In this document: one piece after another, positions 25,205 to 34,413 of the stretch | How the letters are laid out: each line of letters opens with the position of its first letter | Position numbering within the stretch: the stretch's first letter is position 1 | Assembly: GCF_028768465.1 (NCBI RefSeq) | Contig: NZ_CP118225.1 | Location: 3,825,001 to 3,889,000 of the forward strand | Direction: 5' to 3' | DNA from: Rhodopirellula sp. P2 | GTDB lineage: Bacteria > Planctomycetota > Planctomycetia > Pirellulales > Pirellulaceae | DNA length: 64,000 bases | Made by a program: the position numbers and the translations under genes | The notes under the pieces: model-generated | What the model was told of the DNA's origin: nothing | What the model saw: the letters and a program-made list of their open reading frames with translations, nothing else | The model's database searches: none

Positions 25205-27708
25205 GAAGGTCCCTTTCCAAGAAGATTCTTTGGACGCTCGCGTTCTTGGCTGTTTCGCCCCTCATGGTCTCCGAGAGCATCGCGGAAACGGCCGAGTCAT
25301 CGATCGTCTTGTTGCCTCAGCAAATCACTCTGTCACATGCTGGTGATCTTCAGCGTGTCTCGGTGGCTGAGTGGACCGATGGCAACGCCGGAGCAGCGAT
25401 CGATGGCGTCATCGTTGAGTCCTCCGACCCGAACATCGTCAAAGTCGTGGGGCAAACCTTGCAGGCGGTTTCCGCTGGAATGGCGGTGGTGACAGCCACC
25501 ACCGAGAACGGTGAAACCAATTCCGTTGAGGTGACCGTCAGCGGCACCGGCAAACCTCATTCCTGGAGTTTCCGGAACGATGTCCAAAGCGTGCTGGCCA
25601 AGCAGGGGTGCAACATGGGGGCGTGCCATGGTGCTTTGGCCGGCAAAGGAGGTTTTGTGCTCTCGCTGCGAGGGTATGACAGCGACGCAGATTTTCGTGC
25701 GATCACTCGGCAAGCCCGCGGGCGTCGAATTGAAATGGCGGATCCGGGACGCAGTTTGCTGCTCGCAAAACCGACCGGTGCATTGCCGCACAAAGGCGGT
25801 CTGCGTTTGGACACGGAATCGCGAGACTACGAGATTCTGGCTCAGTGGATCGCCAACGGGGCCGCGGCTCCGGCGGACGAAGATGCGTTGATCGAGAGGA
25901 TCACGGTGACACCGGGAAATGCCAAGCTGGGGCTGGGCGATCGCTCGCAGGTCCTGGTGACCGCGCATTACAACGACGGCAGTTCACGGGACGTGACGCA
26001 CTGGGCACAGTTCACCGCCACCGACGAAGCCGTTGCTGGAGTCGACGAAAACGGTCGCGTTCAAATCAACGGCAGTGGGGAAGCCGCGGTGTTGGTTTGG
26101 TACGCGAGTCAAGTTGCTCTCGCTCGAATGACGGTCCCGTATCCGAATCAAGTTGAAGCGGGTGTGTACACGTCTGCACCGCGTCGTAATTTCATCGACG
26201 ATCTGAATCTGCAGCAACTTCAAACCTTGCAATTGCCGCCTTCGGATCGGTGTGACGACGCAACCTTTCTGCGGCGTGCAACACTGGACACGATTGGACG
26301 CTTGCCCACTCAGTCCGAACGCACTCACTACTTCTCTTTGCCGGAGCACCAGCGTCGTGACGCATTGATCGATCAGCTTTTGGCCGCGGATTCGTTCACC
26401 GACTATTGGTCCTACAAGTGGTCCGATGTGTTGGTCATCAGCGGCAACAAACTGCGCCCGGTTGCGGTCAAGTCTTACTACGATTGGCTGCACGACAGCG
26501 TCCGCACCAACAAGCCCTGGGACGTGCTGGTGCGAGAGATTTTGACCTCCACCGGCAGCAGTGCCACCAACGGGGCCACCAACTTCTTTGCGGTCAACCA
26601 AACGCCCGAGGAGATGACCGAAAGTGCGTGTCAGTCGTTCCTGGGACTTTCCATTGGATGTGCCAAGTGTCACAACCATCCGCTCGAGAAATGGACCAAC
26701 GACCAATACTACGCAATGGCCAACCTGTTCTCGCGAGTGCGTGCAAAGGGCTGGGGCGGCGATTCCCGAAATGGAGACGGTCGACGGCAATTGTATGTGT
26801 CGAATTCAGGCGAATTGGTTCAACCGAAACTCGGCAAGGCTCAACCGCCAGCACCGCTTGATTCGGAACCGATGGCATTTGATGACCCACGCGACCGAAG
26901 GGAAGTTTTGGCGGAGTGGCTGACTGACCCTTCCAATCCTTACTTCGCCCGTTCGATCGCCAATCGCATCTGGGCCAACTACTTTGGACGGGGGTTGGTC
27001 GAACAAGTCGACGATCTCAGGCTCAGCAATCCAGCTAGCAATGAAGCACTGCTGGACGCCGCGTCGCAGCATTTGATCGACGCCCGGTTTGATCTCAAGA
27101 CATTGATGCGGACGATTCTGCAGAGTGAAACCTACCAACGCAGCAGTGTGAGCGTTGCGGAAAACCGTGACGATCCAATGTATCTCAGTCACTACGCACC
27201 GCGACGTTTGATGGCGGAAGTCTTGCTGGATTCGATGGACCAAGTCCTGGGCACGTCGACCTCGTTCACTGAGATCGCTTTCGCGGGTGCTGACAAGCAG
27301 AAGACGGATTTTTACAACGCGGGAACTCGAGCGATTGAGCTCTATGATTCAGCTGTGGACTCGTATTTTCTGAAGACGTTCGGCCGCAACCCTCGCGAAA
27401 TTGTTTGCGAGTGCGAGCGGGATGCGGAGCCGTCGATGGTTCAGGTCTTGCATCTCTCCAATGGCGAAACCCTGAATCCAAAGCTGAATGATCCGGCGAG
27501 TCTGCCTAGTCTGGCGGCGTCTGAAGAATGGGACCGTGACGAATACCTCGACACGCTTTTTCGACGGGCTTTGTCACGAGTCCCAACCGTGGCGGAACGT
27601 CGATCGTTGGTGGCCGTCATGGATGAATACGGCGACGACCAAACCACCGCGATGCGAGACGTCGCATGGAGCGTGTTGACCAGCGTCGAGTTCACTTACA
27701 ACCACTGA
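25201..27708 (+). CDS. Secreted BIG2-PSCyt2-PSD1 (DUF1549/DUF1553) protein
   Basis: An 835-residue protein starting with GTG inside the upstream stop. A leader (KILWTLAFLAVSPLMV) is followed by an Ig-like BIG2 domain (~35-115), a cytochrome-like stretch with C137-N-M-G-A-C142-H (CX4CH spacing), a second Ig-like segment (~230-320: VTPGNAKLGLGDRSQV), DUF1549 (ATFLRRATLDTIGRLPTQSE; CAKCHNHPLEKW) and DUF1553 (NPYFARSIANRIWANYFGRG; APRRLMAEVLLDSMDQVLG). Compared with the 6628-10749 protein it lacks LamG and has Ig-like domains instead. The CxxCH in DUF1549 and the CX4CH both predict heme or metal binding. It works with the DUF1501 partner in the periplasm; substrate unknown. Confidence 0.9.
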   Translation: MRRSLSKKILWTLAFLAVSPLMVSESIAETAESSIVLLPQQITLSHAGDLQRVSVAEWTDGNAGAAIDGVIVESSDPNIVKVVGQTLQAVSAGMAVVTATTENGETNSVEVTVSGTGKPHSWSFRNDVQSVLAKQGCNMGACHGALAGKGGFVLSLRGYDSDADFRAITRQARGRRIEMADPGRSLLLAKPTGALPHKGGLRLDTESRDYEILAQWIANGAAAPADEDALIERITVTPGNAKLGLGDRSQVLVTAHYNDGSSRDVTHWAQFTATDEAVAGVDENGRVQINGSGEAAVLVWYASQVALARMTVPYPNQVEAGVYTSAPRRNFIDDLNLQQLQTLQLPPSDRCDDATFLRRATLDTIGRLPTQSERTHYFSLPEHQRRDALIDQLLAADSFTDYWSYKWSDVLVISGNKLRPVAVKSYYDWLHDSVRTNKPWDVLVREILTSTGSSATNGATNFFAVNQTPEEMTESACQSFLGLSIGCAKCHNHPLEKWTNDQYYAMANLFSRVRAKGWGGDSRNGDGRRQLYVSNSGELVQPKLGKAQPPAPLDSEPMAFDDPRDRREVLAEWLTDPSNPYFARSIANRIWANYFGRGLVEQVDDLRLSNPASNEALLDAASQHLIDARFDLKTLMRTILQSETYQRSSVSVAENRDDPMYLSHYAPRRLMAEVLLDSMDQVLGTSTSFTEIAFAGADKQKTDFYNAGTRAIELYDSAVDSYFLKTFGRNPREIVCECERDAEPSMVQVLHLSNGETLNPKLNDPASLPSLAASEEWDRDEYLDTLFRRALSRVPTVAERRSLVAVMDEYGDDQTTAMRDVAWSVLTSVEFTYNH

Positions 27709-27720
27709 GGCGATTGCTTG

Positions 27721-30498
27721 ATGAAAATTTTCTGCCTCCCGTTGGTGTTGGCCGTTTGCTGGTGCCCAGAAAGATCCTGGGCCGTCGATTTCGCCCAAGA
27801 CGTGGCCCCGATCTTGCAAACGTATTGCGTCGGCTGTCATGCCGAGGACGATGCGCAAGGCGGATTGGCAATGGACACGCATGCCGCGTTGATGAACGGC
27901 GGCGAATCAGGGCTGGCACTCACCCCAGGGGTGGCTTCGAGCAGCCGGATGTTTCTGATGGCATCGGGCAAACTCGATCCCGTCATGCCGCCCGATGACA
28001 TGGAAGGGCCGAGTGAAGAGGAACTGGAGATTCTTGCCGAGTGGATTGAAAACGGTGCTCCGGGACCTGACGGTGACATGCCAATTCGGCGTGATTTGAA
28101 GACACCGAAGATTGCAACTGCCAGTCATGTTGCCCTGCCCGTGACAGCGATCGCACTGTCCGCCGACGGAGCATGGCGGGCGACGGCACGTTTCGGTTCG
28201 ATCACCTTGGTCCATCAATCCAGTGGTGAATTGAAACAGATCGCGACCGAGCTCGGGAAAGTCAACTCGCTCTCGTTCAACCACGATGGCTCGCAGTTGC
28301 TGGCTGCCTCGGGGCTGACCGGCGGTTACGGACAAGCCACCTTGTTCAAGGTGGCGGATGGAACGGTGAAGCAGGAATTCATGGGGCACGATGATGTGCT
28401 CTATGCCGCCGCGTTTTCACCCGACGGCAAGCGAATTGCCACGGCGGGTTACGACAGAAGGATCCTGATTTGGGATGCGGTTTCTGGGGCGTTGATTCGT
28501 GAGTTGGTTGGTCACAACGGTGCGGTTTTTGATCTCGCGTTCTCTCCGGACGGCGGGCTGTTGATTTCGGCTTGTGCGGACGAAACCGCCAAGGTGTGGC
28601 ATGTTGAAACAGGCGAGCGTCTGGACACGCTCAGCCAGCCGGAAGGCGAAGTCAACTGCGTTCTGTTTTCCAAAGATGGCCGGTGGATGCTGGCGGGCAG
28701 CGCTGACAATCGACTGCGTGTTTGGGAATTGGTTTCAAAGGCTGGGCCTGCAATCAACCCGATTGTGCAAACTCGGTTTGTTGATGAATCACCGATCACT
28801 CGAATGGCGTTGACCCCGGATGGGCGTGGCTTGGTGATTCTCAGCGAAGCCGGCAACGCGAAAATGCTGCGCACGGATGATTGGTCCGTTGTGGGTGCGA
28901 TGGAACCTCTGGGCGAGACCCCCAGCGACTTGGTTGTCTCCGCCGATGGAACAACAGCAATCATTTCGTTGATGGACGGACGTGTGGTGGAACGGCGGTT
29001 GCCTGGCATGGGACGCCAGGATGCCGAATCCAGAGGGAAATCGTTGGATCCGGTTTATCTGGATTTAGGATCGTTGGCCAAGTGGAAGGAGTCTGAACTG
29101 TCGTTCAACGATGGAATCGCGAGTGTTCCGCGTGGCGTCCAAGTGACAGGGACGTTGGCAGCAGAAGGCGAAGCAGATTGCTATCGATTTTCTGCACGCC
29201 GCGGCGAGGCTTGGATGATCGAAGCGGATGCAACCTCCGGAGACTTGGATCCAAAGCTTGCGGTGCTGGACGAAGCTGGGCAGCCGCTGTCGCGAGCCAG
29301 GCTGCAGGCCGTTCGAGACACGTACTTCACTTTCCGTGGCAAGAACAGCAATCAAGTCAATGACTTTCGGTTGTTCGGATGGCAGGAGATTGGTTTGAAC
29401 CAGTACCTGTACTCCAACGGCGAAGTCACCCGGACCTGGCGACATCCGCGTGGCCCTGACTCGGGGTTCGATGTCTATCCCGGTTCTGGGAATCGTCTGA
29501 CCTACTTTGGCACGACTCATACAACGCATGCTCTGGGGGAACCAGCTTACGTTGTGCGAGAATTGGGGCCACAGGAAGAACCGGAGCCCAACGGTCTGCC
29601 TGTGTTCGAAGTTTTCTATGAGAACGACGATGACCCAAGCCGGATCGCAGGGAAGTCGAGTCGCTTGCAGTTCATTGCCCCGCGTGACGGGGAGTTCACG
29701 GTTTGTGTCCGCGACACCCGCGGCCATTATGCAGAGGACTTTCAGTACCGATTGCGAATCCGACCGGCGGCTCCTTCTTACATCGCATCGATCGGGAGCA
29801 TGAACCCCCTGCTGCTTCCCGGGGCTGGCCGAAAGATCGACTTGAAGATTGAACGCATCGATGGGTTTGCTGGCCCCGTCGCATTCGAAATCGGTGATCT
29901 GCCTTCAGGCTGGCATTCCAATTTCCCTGTCGTCATCGAGCCCCATCAGTTTTCTGCCGAAGGATTGATCTTTGTGCCCGAAGGGATCGAGTCACCGTCG
30001 GAGCCCGTTGATCTGCAGGTCAACGCCTCCGCCGAAATTCTGAATCGTCGCGTCGAGAGAAAGGCAGGCACGATTCAAGGTTTGACCATTGGCTCCCCAC
30101 CGAGCGTGATTCCGAGGATCCAACCCAGCGGTCGAGATGTCCCTGACAATGAAGACTGGACGCTGGTGATTCCGCGAGGCACCACGGTCTCGGCCCGCAT
30201 CGTCCTGCGACGAGGCGAGGATGCGAAGGGCAACGTGAACAACCGTGAGGTTCGGTTCGGGAAAGAGGGCAGCGGACACAACGCGGCCCACGGCGTCTAC
30301 GTCGATAACATCGGATTGAGCGGGTTGCTGGTGCTTCCCAATGAAAATGAGCGAGAGTTTTTCATCACCGCGGATCCTGTTGCTAGACCGGGGAAACGTT
30401 CGTTTTTCTTGCTCTCTGAAAACGAGGGTGGGGTCGCCAGTTTCCCAATCACGGTCGAAATTCGCGACGCCTCGGCACTCAGTGCTTTCCAGGATTGA
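27721..30498 (+). CDS. Secreted PSCyt1 cytochrome with WD40 repeats and PPC-like domains
   Basis: A 925-residue protein; the ATG at 27721 follows the previous stop by 12 bases. Leader (MKIFCLPLVLAVCWCPERSW), PSCyt1 with heme motif YCVGCHAEDDAQGGL and PVMPPDD, then a WD40 propeller (residues ~130-430; GHDDVLYAAAFSPDGKRIAT, then IWDAVSG, GHNGAVFDLAFSPDGGLL, VWHVETG, VWELVSK), and a C-terminal half with PPC-like bacterial pre-peptidase domains (GTLAAEGEADCYRFSARRGE, DPKLAVLDEAG). The propeller suggests a scaffold or redox sensor. Last gene of the DUF1501/PSD1 operon, so it is probably a partner in the same complex. Confidence 0.9.
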   Translation: MKIFCLPLVLAVCWCPERSWAVDFAQDVAPILQTYCVGCHAEDDAQGGLAMDTHAALMNGGESGLALTPGVASSSRMFLMASGKLDPVMPPDDMEGPSEEELEILAEWIENGAPGPDGDMPIRRDLKTPKIATASHVALPVTAIALSADGAWRATARFGSITLVHQSSGELKQIATELGKVNSLSFNHDGSQLLAASGLTGGYGQATLFKVADGTVKQEFMGHDDVLYAAAFSPDGKRIATAGYDRRILIWDAVSGALIRELVGHNGAVFDLAFSPDGGLLISACADETAKVWHVETGERLDTLSQPEGEVNCVLFSKDGRWMLAGSADNRLRVWELVSKAGPAINPIVQTRFVDESPITRMALTPDGRGLVILSEAGNAKMLRTDDWSVVGAMEPLGETPSDLVVSADGTTAIISLMDGRVVERRLPGMGRQDAESRGKSLDPVYLDLGSLAKWKESELSFNDGIASVPRGVQVTGTLAAEGEADCYRFSARRGEAWMIEADATSGDLDPKLAVLDEAGQPLSRARLQAVRDTYFTFRGKNSNQVNDFRLFGWQEIGLNQYLYSNGEVTRTWRHPRGPDSGFDVYPGSGNRLTYFGTTHTTHALGEPAYVVRELGPQEEPEPNGLPVFEVFYENDDDPSRIAGKSSRLQFIAPRDGEFTVCVRDTRGHYAEDFQYRLRIRPAAPSYIASIGSMNPLLLPGAGRKIDLKIERIDGFAGPVAFEIGDLPSGWHSNFPVVIEPHQFSAEGLIFVPEGIESPSEPVDLQVNASAEILNRRVERKAGTIQGLTIGSPPSVIPRIQPSGRDVPDNEDWTLVIPRGTTVSARIVLRRGEDAKGNVNNREVRFGKEGSGHNAAHGVYVDNIGLSGLLVLPNENEREFFITADPVARPGKRSFFLLSENEGGVASFPITVEIRDASALSAFQD

Positions 30499-30620
30499 AC
30501 TTTTGGGCGTCCAACTGCATCAGAACGCCAGCAACCATTCGGGGAATTGATTCTCGATCTCCCCCGAAATACACAGGAGCAGCGTTGAGTTTGCAAAACC
30601 GATACCTGGATGATCAAAGA

Positions 30621-31613
30621 ATGTCCATTCCCCGTCGAATCGGAATCTGTTTCGCGTTCGCGTTCGCGTTGCTTTGTGTTTCTGCGATGGAATCGGTGGA
30701 AGCCGCCACGTTCGCGAACTTCTCAGCAGACCGGCACAACCGCTTTTTGGGCGACGATTCGCTCAATCCAAACTTCTGGTTGGATCATGCGTTGCTCACC
30801 GGCGTCGCGGTTCAGCGTGCTGTTTTGATTTCCCCGCAACACTACGTGACTGCGACGCACACGGGAATGATCAACCCGACCTTTGTTGCCGCCGATGGGA
30901 CGCGGCATACCTACACCGCTGATTCGTCGACCATTTTGCAAACAACCTTGCAGAACGACTTTCTGCTTTCGAACGGCACGACATTGCTGGCAGGCACCAG
31001 TCACAACAGCGATTTGTTGCTCGTCAAACTGGATGCCCCGGTTCCGCTTGCCGATGGGATCACGCCGTTGGCGGTACTGGGCGGTGGCTACTTTGACATG
31101 CTGGGGCGGAGCATGATCGTTCAAGGTCAAAATTCTCAGTTCGGGTCCGACACGATCGATTTCACGCAGACGGTGGAACTGAACACCGGTGCAATCACCG
31201 AGTCAGTGATTTATCGATGGGATGATCCACTGGGTGGGGGCGGCCTGGATGAGCTCACGCTGGTCGGTGGAGACTCTGGCGAGGGCTCGTTCATCGAACT
31301 TGGCGGGCAGTACGTGTTCACCGGAACGAACATGGGAATCGCCACGGATTCGGAAACGATGGAGAAGTTCAGCTTCAACAACTTCGTTTCGCCTTACGTG
31401 GATCTGATTGCGACAGAAGTCTCCGCGGACGGTTTTTCGATCTCCGTCGTCGCGGTGCCGGAGCCGTCCATGGCTTGGGCGATGCTTACAACGCTGGGCT
31501 TTGGATGGGCGCGACGACGTACCAAGCGATCCCGATTGCGTGGACAAGTGACGCAAGCAGTACCATCAGGTGCCACACCGCATGCAAGTACGGGGCTCTG
31601 CGATCGTTCATGA
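30621..31613 (+). CDS. PEP-CTERM secreted trypsin-like serine protease
   Basis: A 330-residue protein. Leader MSIPRRIGICFAFAFALLCV (cleaved near VEA). A chymotrypsin-like domain shows the histidine in YVTATHTGM, an aspartate candidate in NSDLLLVKLDAP, and the serine in LVGGDSGEGSFIE. The C-terminus carries a PEP-CTERM sorting signal: VPEPS, a hydrophobic helix (AWAMLTTLGFGWA) and RRRTKRSR. Usually such proteins end there; here about 28 residues follow, overlapping the oppositely oriented hemolysin III gene by 128 bases. The signal implies exosortase-dependent sorting to the envelope or matrix; no exosortase is in the window. It follows the PSCyt operon but is likely separate. Confidence 0.87.
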   Translation: MSIPRRIGICFAFAFALLCVSAMESVEAATFANFSADRHNRFLGDDSLNPNFWLDHALLTGVAVQRAVLISPQHYVTATHTGMINPTFVAADGTRHTYTADSSTILQTTLQNDFLLSNGTTLLAGTSHNSDLLLVKLDAPVPLADGITPLAVLGGGYFDMLGRSMIVQGQNSQFGSDTIDFTQTVELNTGAITESVIYRWDDPLGGGGLDELTLVGGDSGEGSFIELGGQYVFTGTNMGIATDSETMEKFSFNNFVSPYVDLIATEVSADGFSISVVAVPEPSMAWAMLTTLGFGWARRRTKRSRLRGQVTQAVPSGATPHASTGLCDRS

Positions 31614-32145
31614 GAAAGATGGTGCCCAGGCTGTAGAGCACGCCGCCAATGAACATGGCGTAGGCGAGTTCCACGGGCACATTTGCGATCAGCGGAATGG
31701 CTGGCAACCAACCCAGCAACAAGTACGAAACCACGCTGATTGAATGCAGTCGATGCATCCGCACAGCTTTGTTGAAGAACCCAGCCAGAGCTGCCACCCA
31801 CATCGCGGTGAGCAACGGAATCCGCCAACCGCTTGGTGAATACGCATAAGCGATCGGCGTGTACGTTCCGATGATCATCAAGTAGATCGCGGCTTGATCA
31901 CAGGCACGGAAACGGTCCACCCAGGGACGCTTCAGGAACACGTGTGACAATGTCGAGCAAACAAACGTTGTGACAACCGAAGCGGCGTAGACGCCGCAAG
32001 CAATCGCCAGACCAGGATCGCCTGCCGATGACCTCACGAGCCAAGTTCCAACGCCACACCAGAGAACGGCGGACAACCCGTGTGTCCACGCGTTCGCCCA
32101 TTCTTGCTCGGGCTGAATCGGCGGTGCATCCAAGGTGTGGTTCAA
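31486..32145 (-). CDS. Hemolysin III / adiponectin-receptor family membrane protein
   Basis: A 219-residue integral membrane protein (PF03006). A TTG start at 32145 was chosen: it follows an AGGAA ten bases upstream, and the longer frame overlaps the upstream esterase. It has about seven hydrophobic segments. Conserved features: WANAWTHGLSAVLW (first His), TTFVCSTLSHVFL, ACDQAAIYLMIIGTYTPIAY, and AVWHLMVLLASLVH (last His near the C-terminus). The three conserved histidine regions suggest a metal-dependent ceramidase-like fold; the bacterial role is unknown. Its 3' end overlaps the PEP-CTERM gene on the other strand. Confidence 0.9.
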   Translation of the reverse strand: MNHTLDAPPIQPEQEWANAWTHGLSAVLWCGVGTWLVRSSAGDPGLAIACGVYAASVVTTFVCSTLSHVFLKRPWVDRFRACDQAAIYLMIIGTYTPIAYAYSPSGWRIPLLTAMWVAALAGFFNKAVRMHRLHSISVVSYLLLGWLPAIPLIANVPVELAYAMFIGGVLYSLGTIFLMNDRRAPYLHAVWHLMVLLASLVHAIGIAWYVVAPIQSPAL

Positions 32146-32149
32146 CGTT

Positions 32150-33076
32150 TTAGTTTCCTGATAGAAGGTTTTCGTCACGCAGCCAGCGCAGACAGAGTTC
32201 GGGCCAAAGGTCGTCGGCTCGACCGTCCATTCGTCCTCCGAAACCGTGCCCGCTTCCGGTGAACACGTGCAGTGCCGAGGGCACCCCGGCTTCATGCAGT
32301 TTGGTGAACATGGTCACGCAGTTCATGACCGTCAGGCGATCATCTTCGCCATGGACCAAGAACATCGGCGGTGAGTTCTCGTTGATTTCAAAGCCGTCCA
32401 GTTCCGTGGGGGAATCTTCTTTGACCAACCAAGCGGGATAGATCAGGCAAGCGAAATCGGGAAGCCGGATTGCTTCGTCGTGCTCATCGATCGATTTGTA
32501 CTGACGTTCTGTGATCGTCGCTGCACGGCATGCCGCCTGACCACCGGCAGAAAAACCCATCACACCGACCTGATCGGGGGCGTTGCCCGTGACCTTGCCC
32601 GCCCGAATCAGGGCGATTGAACGTTGGATGTCTTGGACGGGTGGTTTCCATTTGGGATCCATGGAACGGGTCGGCACCCGGTACTTCAAAACCACGCTGG
32701 TCACACCGCCGGCGACCAGTTGCTCTGCGATTTCAGTGCCTTCCAAGTCCCAAGCCAGAATCGAGAACCCGCCCCCTGGGCAGATGACCATCACGGTCTT
32801 GGACGGATCGCCGTTCTCATCTTTGGCGGGAAAGACGTGCAGTTCTGGAGTGGAGACATTTCCCAGGCGAATCAACCGTCGACCACCCACTTGATTGTCG
32901 GTCGGTTTGGTGAAATCACTTTCTGGTTCTGTAGGCGCGTCCCACTGCGGTGCCGCGGAGGGCCAAACGGGAACAACATCGACGGGTTCTGCGCCGAAAC
33001 AGGTGGTGGCCATCAGCATGGCGATCAGGGAGACGCTCCAAAGTCTGTTTTGATTGATCAAACAATTGATTTTCAT
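32150..33076 (-). CDS. Secreted alpha/beta-hydrolase (BD-FAE/xylan-esterase-like)
   Basis: A 308-residue esterase/lipase. The ATG at 33076 opens a leader (MKINCLINQNRLWSVSLIAM) with cleavage near CFGAEP; a longer frame overlaps the next gene. Motifs: MVICPGGGFSILAWDLEG (oxyanion HGGG-like loop, here PGGGF), VSSVVLKYR-like strand, nucleophile elbow VMGFSAGGQAA, acid region LVHGEDDRLT, and histidine GSGHGFGG. It matches planctomycete carbohydrate esterases that deacetylate xylan or similar. It is followed five bases later by the hemolysin III start, so the pair may be co-transcribed. Confidence 0.88.
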   Translation of the reverse strand: MKINCLINQNRLWSVSLIAMLMATTCFGAEPVDVVPVWPSAAPQWDAPTEPESDFTKPTDNQVGGRRLIRLGNVSTPELHVFPAKDENGDPSKTVMVICPGGGFSILAWDLEGTEIAEQLVAGGVTSVVLKYRVPTRSMDPKWKPPVQDIQRSIALIRAGKVTGNAPDQVGVMGFSAGGQAACRAATITERQYKSIDEHDEAIRLPDFACLIYPAWLVKEDSPTELDGFEINENSPPMFLVHGEDDRLTVMNCVTMFTKLHEAGVPSALHVFTGSGHGFGGRMDGRADDLWPELCLRWLRDENLLSGN

Positions 33077-33140
33077 TGCAGGCAAATCCGTGGGGAGAAC
33101 ACTTTCGAAAAACAGATCGACATCGTAACCCATGCGTTGT

Positions 33141-33710
33141 TCACGCGCGGCTCCACCAGAAACGGACCAGATCCGCGACCTGTTCACCTTCGATTTCATC
33201 TCCCAGCATCAGCTCGTCAGCCAATGCCGCGATCGCCGACCAGCAGGGATCCGCGGCGACGATTTTTCGCAACCGATGGACCGCTTCCCGTAGCAATTGA
33301 ACTTGCTGTGCCGCCTGTGGCTTGATCGCCGCGGCACACAGCTGAGCCTGTCGCCAATCACTGGCCCATGTTCGAACGTCCAGCAAATCCTCGTCACCAC
33401 TTTGGTAGACAAATTCGGCGACTGGTCCGGCAAGAATCGTCAGCAATTCACGTTGTCGTTGCCAGCTGTCACTTGGATCGACCCGCCCCCAGTTGACGAT
33501 GCAGTCACCAAAGCGATGCGGCATCCCGTCGTCTTGGTCATCGAACATGGACGCTTGCGACAGGCTCACGCGGTCGATCTGCGCCCCCAGAGCGCAGCCC
33601 ACGATCGCGTGACCGGCCTCGTGGTAGGCGGTCACCAACTCGTCTTCGTCGTCTGCCCAAGTCCAGTCCATCAACCATTCATCGTGCTGGTGTTTCGTTG
33701 CGATGTTCAT
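33141..33710 (-). CDS. Stand-alone FtsH (M41) peptidase-like protein
   Basis: A 189-residue protein with no leader, membrane segment or AAA+ domain. It has the zincin motif TAYHEAGHAIVG (H30, E31, H34) and, further on, LTILAGPVAEFVY and a DLLDVRTWASDWRQA segment that matches the third-ligand region of FtsH (D118 is the likely ligand). It therefore looks like the M41 peptidase domain alone, cut off from the ATPase that normally feeds it. It may cleave small or unfolded substrates or be an inactive regulator. The upstream gene gap is 151 bases and the esterase follows after 64. Confidence 0.72.
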   Translation of the reverse strand: MNIATKHQHDEWLMDWTWADDEDELVTAYHEAGHAIVGCALGAQIDRVSLSQASMFDDQDDGMPHRFGDCIVNWGRVDPSDSWQRQRELLTILAGPVAEFVYQSGDEDLLDVRTWASDWRQAQLCAAAIKPQAAQQVQLLREAVHRLRKIVAADPCWSAIAALADELMLGDEIEGEQVADLVRFWWSRA

Positions 33711-33779
33711 CGTAGCGGTGACGATTGATTTGCACGACCTGACCGGGATCGATTGCGGCAGCGGGGGGGACGGCGCACG

Positions 33780-33815
33780 AAAAAACCGCCGCGAGTGAGC
33801 AACACTGGCGGCGGT
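33780..33815 (-). terminator. Rho-independent terminator
   Basis: On the minus strand: stem ACCGCCGC ... GCGGCGGT (33785-33815) followed by six U (33780-33785). It ends the transcript of the thioredoxin-like gene (stop at 33862), 46 bases downstream. Confidence 0.85.
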
Positions 33816-33861
33816 CCATTGGCATGGTTCGAGAAGCTCGGAGTGCGAGCTTCGAGACGAA

Positions 33862-34413
33862 CTAGTTCAACATTTGCTTGACTTCGGACATCACAGCTGC
33901 GACGTCGACCTTGTCAGCATCGAATTCGTGGCGAGCGACGACTTGCGAGTCGTTGGCGATCACGATCGTGACCTGTGCGTCGGACAGTTTGTAGTTGGCA
34001 GGGCCATTCTTGTCCTTGGCAACGACGATTGGCACGTTTTTGCTAGCCATTTTCTTGCCTTCGCCTTTGAGGCTATCAGCTTTGTCGCCGAACAGCGTGA
34101 CGAAACCCTTCAGTTGTGCGTCACCGTTGGCAGCCACGGCGGAATCGATTTCCTTGACCAATTTCGCGACAGGTTCACCCGTTTGGCGAGCGAAAACCAT
34201 GACCATGGGGCGTGAGCCGTACTTGCAGCGATAGCAAAGAGCTTCGCCGGCTTCGACACCATCGTCTTCAGCGCCAGCGACTTTGGTCACGTAGAACGCG
34301 CCGATTGGGTCGCCCTGGCAGAGTCCTTTGTCGGCGGTGGCAGGGTCTGCGGCGAACGCAGCGGGAATTGCCATTGCACAGGCCAAGGCGGCAGTCAGAA
34401 ACAAACGCGACAT
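33862..34413 (-). CDS. Secreted thioredoxin-like protein with CxxC
   Basis: A 183-residue protein with a clear signal peptide (MSRLFLTAALACAMAIPAAF, ending AFAADP). C60-Y-R-C63 lies after GEALC, and the following strand MVMVFARQTGEPV matches a thioredoxin-type core (strand-helix). An additional cysteine is C32. The last part (AQVTIVIANDSQVVARHEF) is the closing strand pair. A periplasmic redox or metal-handling role is likely. It is transcribed away from the neighbouring cysteine-rich protein, a pairing that hints at disulfide chemistry on that protein; this is inference. Confidence 0.7.
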   Translation of the reverse strand: MSRLFLTAALACAMAIPAAFAADPATADKGLCQGDPIGAFYVTKVAGAEDDGVEAGEALCYRCKYGSRPMVMVFARQTGEPVAKLVKEIDSAVAANGDAQLKGFVTLFGDKADSLKGEGKKMASKNVPIVVAKDKNGPANYKLSDAQVTIVIANDSQVVARHEFDADKVDVAAVMSEVKQMLN

